From NCBI GenBank assembly GCA_937891215.1, contig CALAEU010000064.1:1-10974 (forward strand): DNA of 10,974 nucleotides, read 5' to 3'. Under the pieces are notes generated by a model. That model saw only the letters and a program-made list of their open reading frames with translations, did no database searches and was not told the origin of the DNA. The position numbers and the translations under genes are program-made. This stretch comes from an uncultured Clostridia bacterium (GTDB lineage: Bacteria > Bacillota_A > Clostridia > Oscillospirales > Acutalibacteraceae). How positions within the stretch are numbered: position 1 is the stretch's first letter; every line of letters starts with the position of its first letter. Below are positions 6,664 to 10,974 of the stretch, in pieces.

Positions 6664-8922
6664 TTGGATTTTGATAAAAAAATGATGCAACTTACCGACC
6701 AGTTTGCAGACTGGTGGAAAAAGGGTTTTGAAATTCCAAAGATGACAAAAGAGTTATACCCATATAACGAATTGTTTACACCTATAAGAATTAATAGTAT
6801 CATAGTAAAAAACCGTGTTGTTATGGCACCCATGGGCAATATTTCAATGTGTGACGAAACTGGTAAACCCAATATAAAAATGCTCAAGTATTTTGAAGAA
6901 CGTGCCCGTGGTGGTGTTGGTCTTATAACAACAGGTTTAGTTCCCGTTTCTTTTGGTATTGATAAATCTCTTATTGAAAAAGGCGAACTTTCATATTTTC
7001 CACGAATTGACAGAACAAGAACAGTTTTTGCTCCGTGGAGAGATTTAGCGGCTATGTGCCACGCGTACGGTTCTACACTTTTTATACAGTTGACACCTGG
7101 TCTTGGCAGAGTCGGGAATCCCCAATGTCTTACAAATCAGTTTAAATTCCCAAGAAGCGCGTCATTTAATCCTAACTGGTATATGAGCATAGTTCCGTGT
7201 TTGAGACTTTCAGATTTATCACTTAAACGAATAATTAAAAATGTTGGTCAGGGTGCAGCAGATGCAAAGGCTTGTAATATTGATGGTGTGTATCTTCACG
7301 GTCACGAGGGCTATTTGTTGGAACAAATGACGAACCCTGCATTCAACAGAAGAAAAATAGGCAGATACGCAAATTACGAGAATTTCGGTCTTGATATGGT
7401 AAGAGAAATTCGTAAACGAGTAGGGGATGATTACCCTATTATGTACAGAATTGACTTATCACTTGCGCTGAATGAAACATATAAAGAAAGAATGAATACA
7501 GTTCCGTCACTTAAAAAGTTTAAGAATGGCAGAACTATTGCAGATACATTAAGATATATGAAAAATCTTGTTGAAGCGGGTGTCGATATGTTTGATATTG
7601 ACCTCGGTTGCTACGATAACTGGTGGCTTCCACATCCTCCATCTTCAATGCCGTCTGGGTGTTATCTCGGTGTTGCAGAGATTGTAAAAAGGTTTTTTGT
7701 TGATTATGATGTCCGTTCAAATAAAGGTCTTCCTGTGCCTGTTGTTGCGGTTGGTAAATTAGGTTACCCCGATTTAGCTGAACAGGCATTAAGGGATAAT
7801 AAATGCGATATGGTTATGCTCGGCAGACCATTACTTGCAGACGCTGAATGGTGCAATAAGGCATACAGTGGTAGAGTTGAAGAAATCCGCCCTTGTATCG
7901 GTTGTCAGGAAGCGTGTCTTAACGAATTTGTCGAGGGCGGTCACCCACAATGTGCGGTTAATCCGCGTACTGCGTTCGAAGAAGAGTACAGTCGCGAAAT
8001 TAGGAAGGCAGAAAAGAAAAAATATATTGCGGTAATCGGTGCAGGTCCTGCAGGTGTTGTAGCTGCTGAAACTCTTATAAAAAGAGGGCACGCGGTTGAC
8101 CTTTACGAAAAAAGTGAAATTGGCGGTAATCTTGTACCTGGCAGTAAAGCACAAATTAAATATGAAGTTAAGAATTATCTTGATTATCTTAAAAAGACAG
8201 TTGAAAATCTAAAGAAAAATGATGATTTTGAGTTTATAAAAGCTACTGCAATAGCAGAGAATTTAAAAGCAAAAAGTTATGATGCAATTTTAGTTGCAAC
8301 AGGTGCAGTACAGTCGAAACCCAAGGTAGAGGGTATTGATTCAGATAATGTAGTTTTTGCAACCGATGTTTTGAATAATCCGAAATTAGTTAAAGATGCT
8401 CAGAATATTGTAGTTGTAGGCGGCGGAGTTGTAGGTGCGGAAACTGCGTACTTCCTTAAATATGAACTGGACAAAGATGTAAAAGTTGTCGAAATGGATA
8501 AGTACATAATGAATGGTGCGTGTACTGCAAACCGTGGTCATATAATTCACTATTTAGAAGAAGCAGGTGTTGAACTTCTCAATTGTACAAAACTTGTTTC
8601 TATTGACGGGCACAGGGTTAATGTGCTTCAGAATACGCACAAAAACGTTCCTGACCCTTATGTTACATGGCACCCGATTTTACCTGAAAATGTTGAAAAT
8701 CCACTTGACATTCTCACAAAAATCGGTGAAGATTATAAAGAGAGAACATTGTTTTCAGATATGGTTGTTCTCGCAACTGGGGTTGTACCTTCGCCAATGC
8801 TTTATTATGATTGTGTGAAGATACATGCCGCAAAAGAAATTTATAATATTGGTGACAGCTTTAAAGGTGCCAGAGTGTTTGAAGCTGTCCGCTCAGCGTA
8901 TCGCTGTGCAGTAAACTTGTAA
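6664..8922 (+). CDS. Old Yellow Enzyme/2,4-dienoyl-CoA reductase-type FMN, Fe-S, FAD oxidoreductase
   Basis: This is a 752-residue multi-cofactor flavoenzyme of the NADH:flavin oxidoreductase (FadH/BaiCD-like) type, which passes electrons from NAD(P)H through FAD and a 4Fe-4S cluster to FMN to reduce an activated C=C bond. An Old Yellow Enzyme barrel spans about 35-405 (VKNRVVMAPM at 48-57, VAVGKLGYPD at 361-370, MLGRPLLAD at 385-393). The cluster ligands are C411, C414, C418 and C430 (CX2CX3CX11C). The FAD Rossmann motif is GAGPAG (459-464), the NAD(P) motif is GGGVVG (586-591), and the closing GD pair is at 730-731. The usual HGAH active-site motif reads HGHE (212-215). A helical extension of about 30 residues precedes the barrel, and the protein is longer than the typical 640-680. 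The start is TTG, supported by a GGGGGTG site. The substrate is unknown; aconitase X subunits follow. Confidence 0.9.
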   Translation: MDFDKKMMQLTDQFADWWKKGFEIPKMTKELYPYNELFTPIRINSIIVKNRVVMAPMGNISMCDETGKPNIKMLKYFEERARGGVGLITTGLVPVSFGIDKSLIEKGELSYFPRIDRTRTVFAPWRDLAAMCHAYGSTLFIQLTPGLGRVGNPQCLTNQFKFPRSASFNPNWYMSIVPCLRLSDLSLKRIIKNVGQGAADAKACNIDGVYLHGHEGYLLEQMTNPAFNRRKIGRYANYENFGLDMVREIRKRVGDDYPIMYRIDLSLALNETYKERMNTVPSLKKFKNGRTIADTLRYMKNLVEAGVDMFDIDLGCYDNWWLPHPPSSMPSGCYLGVAEIVKRFFVDYDVRSNKGLPVPVVAVGKLGYPDLAEQALRDNKCDMVMLGRPLLADAEWCNKAYSGRVEEIRPCIGCQEACLNEFVEGGHPQCAVNPRTAFEEEYSREIRKAEKKKYIAVIGAGPAGVVAAETLIKRGHAVDLYEKSEIGGNLVPGSKAQIKYEVKNYLDYLKKTVENLKKNDDFEFIKATAIAENLKAKSYDAILVATGAVQSKPKVEGIDSDNVVFATDVLNNPKLVKDAQNIVVVGGGVVGAETAYFLKYELDKDVKVVEMDKYIMNGACTANRGHIIHYLEEAGVELLNCTKLVSIDGHRVNVLQNTHKNVPDPYVTWHPILPENVENPLDILTKIGEDYKERTLFSDMVVLATGVVPSPMLYYDCVKIHAAKEIYNIGDSFKGARVFEAVRSAYRCAVNL

Positions 8923-8951
8923 AAAAATATCAGCTGAAAGGGTTGAAAGAA

Positions 8952-10244
8952 ATGAATACAAAAATGGAACTTACCCCTGAACAACAAGGCATTCTTGATG
9001 GTCAACAAGGGGAAACCATGGCGAAAGTTATGAAAACTCTCGTTATGTACGGTGAAGCTTTCGGTGCTACAAAAATGATTCCTGTTACAAGCGAAATGGG
9101 ACATTTAGTAACAAGCTTCGGTCTTAAGGTTATGACACCAGTTTATGACCTTATGGAACAACTTATTGAAGCAGGTGTTAAATCTAAACAAAAGTTTAGC
9201 GTTGACCCTAAACCACTCGCTCCTGAAGTGCCTTCAGACTTCCTTAAAAATGTTGTTTTTAAGAAGTTTATGTACTCAAAACAAGCAAGTTATGACGAAC
9301 AACTCAGAAAGTTAGGTCTTGTTAATGACGAGTCTTACACTTGTACTTGCTATATGAACGAAGTTGGCAACATTCCTAAAAAAGGTGACGTTCTTTCATG
9401 GGCAGAATCAAGTGCAGTTGTTTACGCTAACTCTGTTTTAGGTGCTCGTTGTAACCGTAACTCAGGTATTATTGAACTTATGGGTTCAATTGTTGGCTTT
9501 GTTCCTTACTTCGGTCTTGTTACTGACGAAGGCAGAAAAGCTACATGGATTGTTGAAGTTAAAACAACTAAAAAACCAGAAGCACAGGTTTTAGGTAGTG
9601 CTATTGGTATGAAAGTTATGGAAGATGTTCCTTATGTAAAAGGACTTGATCAGTGGATTGGTTCCGAATTAGATGATGCTGCTTGTACATATTTAAAAGA
9701 CTTTGGTGCAGCTACAGCTTCAAATGGTGCAGTTGGTCTTTATCATATTGAAGGTCTTACACCAGAAGCAGTTGAAATGGGTGAAAGCATCATTGCAGAA
9801 GGTGCACAAACTTATATAATTGATGACGCAGAACTCGAAAGAGTTAAAAACTCTTACCCAGTTATGTGGAAAGATAAGAACGCAACACCTAAACTTTGCT
9901 TTATTGGTTGCCCACATCTTTCACACGCTGAATTAAGAGAATGGACAGACAATGTTGTTGAAGGTCTTAAAAAGAGTGGTAAAAGCAAGGTTGCAATTCC
10001 AACAGTATTTACTGCTGCTCCTGCAGTTGTTAAAGAGTTTAAAGCAACAGAATACGCTGCAAAACTTGAAGCAACTGGTGTAGTTCTCAGTTACATTTGC
10101 CCACTTATGTATATGAATAACCCACTCGCAAAGAAAATGCCGGTTATTACAAACTCAAACAAATTAAGAACATATACAACTTCTCGTTACTACACAGACA
10201 GCGAGATTCTTGACATAATCACAAAGGGGGGCAAAATAAGATGA
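8952..10244 (+). CDS. Aconitase X catalytic (large) subunit
   Basis: This is a 430-residue iron-sulfur hydro-lyase subunit of the aconitase X family (formerly DUF521). Characterised members are bacterial cis-3-hydroxy-L-proline dehydratase and archaeal phosphomevalonate dehydratase. Family hallmarks seen are YTCTCYM (129-135), ESSAVVYANSVLGARCNRNSG (152-172), GCPHLS (319-324), the cysteine of YICPLM (383) and VITNSNK (398-404). C131, C320 and C383 are candidate cluster ligands by analogy with the family. Two positions look altered: GARC where I expect GART, and YIC where I expect DTC. The ATG at 8952 has AAAGGG at 8937-8942 with nine bases between; the longer TTG start at 8943 directly abuts that site and was rejected. 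It lies 29 bases after the flavoenzyme and overlaps the swivel subunit by ATGA. Confidence 0.9.
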   Translation: MNTKMELTPEQQGILDGQQGETMAKVMKTLVMYGEAFGATKMIPVTSEMGHLVTSFGLKVMTPVYDLMEQLIEAGVKSKQKFSVDPKPLAPEVPSDFLKNVVFKKFMYSKQASYDEQLRKLGLVNDESYTCTCYMNEVGNIPKKGDVLSWAESSAVVYANSVLGARCNRNSGIIELMGSIVGFVPYFGLVTDEGRKATWIVEVKTTKKPEAQVLGSAIGMKVMEDVPYVKGLDQWIGSELDDAACTYLKDFGAATASNGAVGLYHIEGLTPEAVEMGESIIAEGAQTYIIDDAELERVKNSYPVMWKDKNATPKLCFIGCPHLSHAELREWTDNVVEGLKKSGKSKVAIPTVFTAAPAVVKEFKATEYAAKLEATGVVLSYICPLMYMNNPLAKKMPVITNSNKLRTYTTSRYYTDSEILDIITKGGKIR

Positions 10245-10681
10245 AAACATTTAAAGGTCGTCCGGTAGTACCGGGTACAGTTGAAGCAACTGCTCTTGTA
10301 TCTCACAATGGTTTCAATACCCTTGCTTCATTCCAGAATGCACTTCAGTTTGGCGATAAATCTGCTAAATGCGGTGATCAGAACAATACAGATATTTATG
10401 AACAACCAATGGTTGGTACAGCGCTCTGTCTTCCACAGACAATCGGTTCAACAACAGGTGGTATGGTTCTCTACTGCGCAAAAGCAATGGACAGAGCTCC
10501 TGCTTGTATGCTCTTCTCAGAACATATTGACTCACTCGCAGCAGCAGGTGCAGTTTTAGCAGCAGTATGGACAGATTCTCCAATGCCAACAGTTGACTGC
10601 CTTGGCGAAGAATTTTTAAACACTGTTAAAACAGGCGATAAAATCAAAGTTTACGAAGACGGTACAGTGGAGATTTTATAA
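10241..10681 (+). CDS. Aconitase X swivel (small) subunit
   Basis: This is a 146-residue protein matching the DUF126 swivel domain that closes over the active site of the aconitase X large subunit. Its N-terminal GRPVVPGTVEATALVS (6-21), the LPQTIGSTTGG loop (64-74) and the DSPMP (112-116) near the C-terminus fit the family. The catalytic-serine loop, RGSS in better-known members, reads IGST (68-71), so the serine (S70) is kept and the arginine lost. The usual FWGG-V-D segment is replaced by a different stretch (SFQNALQF to GDQNNTDIY, residues 30-53). It overlaps the large subunit by 4 bases (ATGA), which implies coupled translation and a one-to-one complex. AAAGGGGGG at 10223-10231 serves as its ribosome binding site. 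A strong terminator follows. Confidence 0.88.
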   Translation: MKTFKGRPVVPGTVEATALVSHNGFNTLASFQNALQFGDKSAKCGDQNNTDIYEQPMVGTALCLPQTIGSTTGGMVLYCAKAMDRAPACMLFSEHIDSLAAAGAVLAAVWTDSPMPTVDCLGEEFLNTVKTGDKIKVYEDGTVEIL

Positions 10682-10711
10682 TTCGGAATTCGTAATGCGT
10701 AATTCGGAATT
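10679..10711 (+). repeat. Pair of 12-base direct repeats after the operon
   Basis: TAATTCGGAATT occurs at 10679-10690 and again at 10700-10711, separated by CGTAATGCG. The first copy contains the TAA stop codon of the swivel subunit. AATGCG (10694-10699) is matched in inverse by CGCATT (10725-10730), so the segment can fold. It looks like a fragment of an interspersed intergenic repeat. No other copy is seen in the window. Confidence 0.6.
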
Positions 10712-10760
10712 AAAGGAAACGCTTCGCATTTGATTTATAAGTTGCAAGTAAATCAAACAA

Positions 10761-10806
10761 AACTCAGTTAATTGATTTCGGTCAGTTAACTGAGTTGTTT
10801 GTTTTT
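10761..10806 (+). terminator. Rho-independent terminator of the oxidoreductase-aconitase X operon
   Basis: AACTCAGTTAATTGA (10761-10775) pairs with TCAGTTAACTGAGTT (10782-10796), giving a 15-base-pair stem with one T-G wobble and a 6-base TTTCGG loop. T-rich sequence follows, ending in TTTTT at 10802-10806. An A-rich stretch on the left (10755-10760) could extend the stem imperfectly. It lies about 80 bases after the swivel subunit stop. Confidence 0.88.
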
Positions 10807-10866
10807 AAAGAATAAATGAAAAAGAATAAAGTGAAAATGAAAAGAAAAAGTTGTTTTTTAGGTGTA

Positions 10867-10884
10867 CCTCTCTTCGAAGAGAGG
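10867..10884. repeat. 18-base perfect palindrome, probable interspersed repeat
   Basis: CCTCTCTTCGAAGAGAGG is its own reverse complement and is followed by GGGACCGCC. GC-rich hairpin sequences of this style recur between genes in gut clostridial genomes, so this is likely one end of such a repeat that continues past the window. The last bases of the window (GGGTGGTGG) might be part of the same element. It has no T-tract and does not look like a terminator. Confidence 0.55.
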
Positions 10885-10974
10885 GGGACCGCCTTGTCGT
10901 TATTTTGCTTTTATTTATGCACTTTCAAGCGAGTAGAAAACTTTATAAAATTTATAATGTTCCTTGGGTGGTGG

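Noticed and set aside
8943..8951. TTG at 8943 as the start of the aconitase X large subunit
   Set aside because: The AAAGGG ribosome binding site directly touches this codon, whereas the ATG at 8952 has a normal nine-base spacing.
10953..10958. TATAAT near the right edge as a promoter for a gene beyond the window
   Set aside because: No -35 at a workable distance and no TG extension; such hexamers are frequent in DNA this rich in A and T.
10837..10974. Open frame from an ATG (or a GTG at 10831) running through the palindrome to the window edge, 46 codons
   Set aside because: There is no ribosome binding site, the translation simply reads through the palindromic repeat, and composition does not look protein-like. 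It stays open only because the window ends.
1..10974. CRISPR arrays, tRNA or rRNA genes, transposases, toxin-antitoxin or phage-defence genes
   Set aside because: I looked for these on both strands and saw no regular spaced repeats, cloverleaf sequence or recognisable protein of these kinds.

Overview
The window is AT-rich, tightly packed bacterial DNA. Its gene content points to a Gram-positive anaerobe of the Bacillota, most likely a gut-type clostridium. The evidence is the order rbgA-rnhB-yraN, a membrane-anchored PrsA/SurA-like foldase, a DUF5696-type surface protein, and an oxygen-sensitive-looking flavin/iron-sulfur oxidoreductase beside a two-subunit aconitase X. This placement is inferred from gene content; there is no rRNA or phylogenetic marker tree behind it.

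Bases 1-2511 are a housekeeping block on the + strand. It holds the 3' part of the ribosome-assembly GTPase RbgA (cut by the window edge), a terminator, then rnhB (RNase HII), yraN (UPF0102 nuclease-like protein) and an M19 zinc dipeptidase, nearly end to end. A plausible promoter overlaps the rbgA stop codon, so the last three genes may start their own transcript inside the terminator region. The block ends in a long symmetrical terminator that also serves the convergent gene on the other strand.

Bases 2520-6567 are an envelope block. A large foldase with one membrane anchor and two parvulin-like domains is on the - strand. It is divergent from a 706-residue membrane-anchored DUF5696-type protein on the + strand. 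The 223-base gap between them carries a promoter candidate for each; the + strand one is very close to consensus.

Bases 6568-10806 are a self-contained metabolic operon. Three 11-base tandem units lie upstream of an extended -10 promoter. Next come a 752-residue Old Yellow Enzyme/2,4-dienoyl-CoA reductase-type flavoprotein (FMN barrel, 4Fe-4S ligands, FAD and NAD(P) domains), the aconitase X catalytic subunit, the aconitase X swivel subunit (4-base ATGA overlap) and a strong terminator. Aconitase X enzymes dehydrate hydroxy acids and Old Yellow Enzyme relatives reduce activated C=C bonds, so the simplest reading is a dehydrate-then-reduce pathway. The substrate cannot be told from the sequence. 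This operon is the best candidate for an undescribed system here.

Bases 10807-10974 hold no convincing gene. They contain an 18-base perfect palindrome in a sequence that looks like an interspersed intergenic repeat. A pair of 12-base direct repeats lies just after the operon's last gene and overlaps its stop codon.
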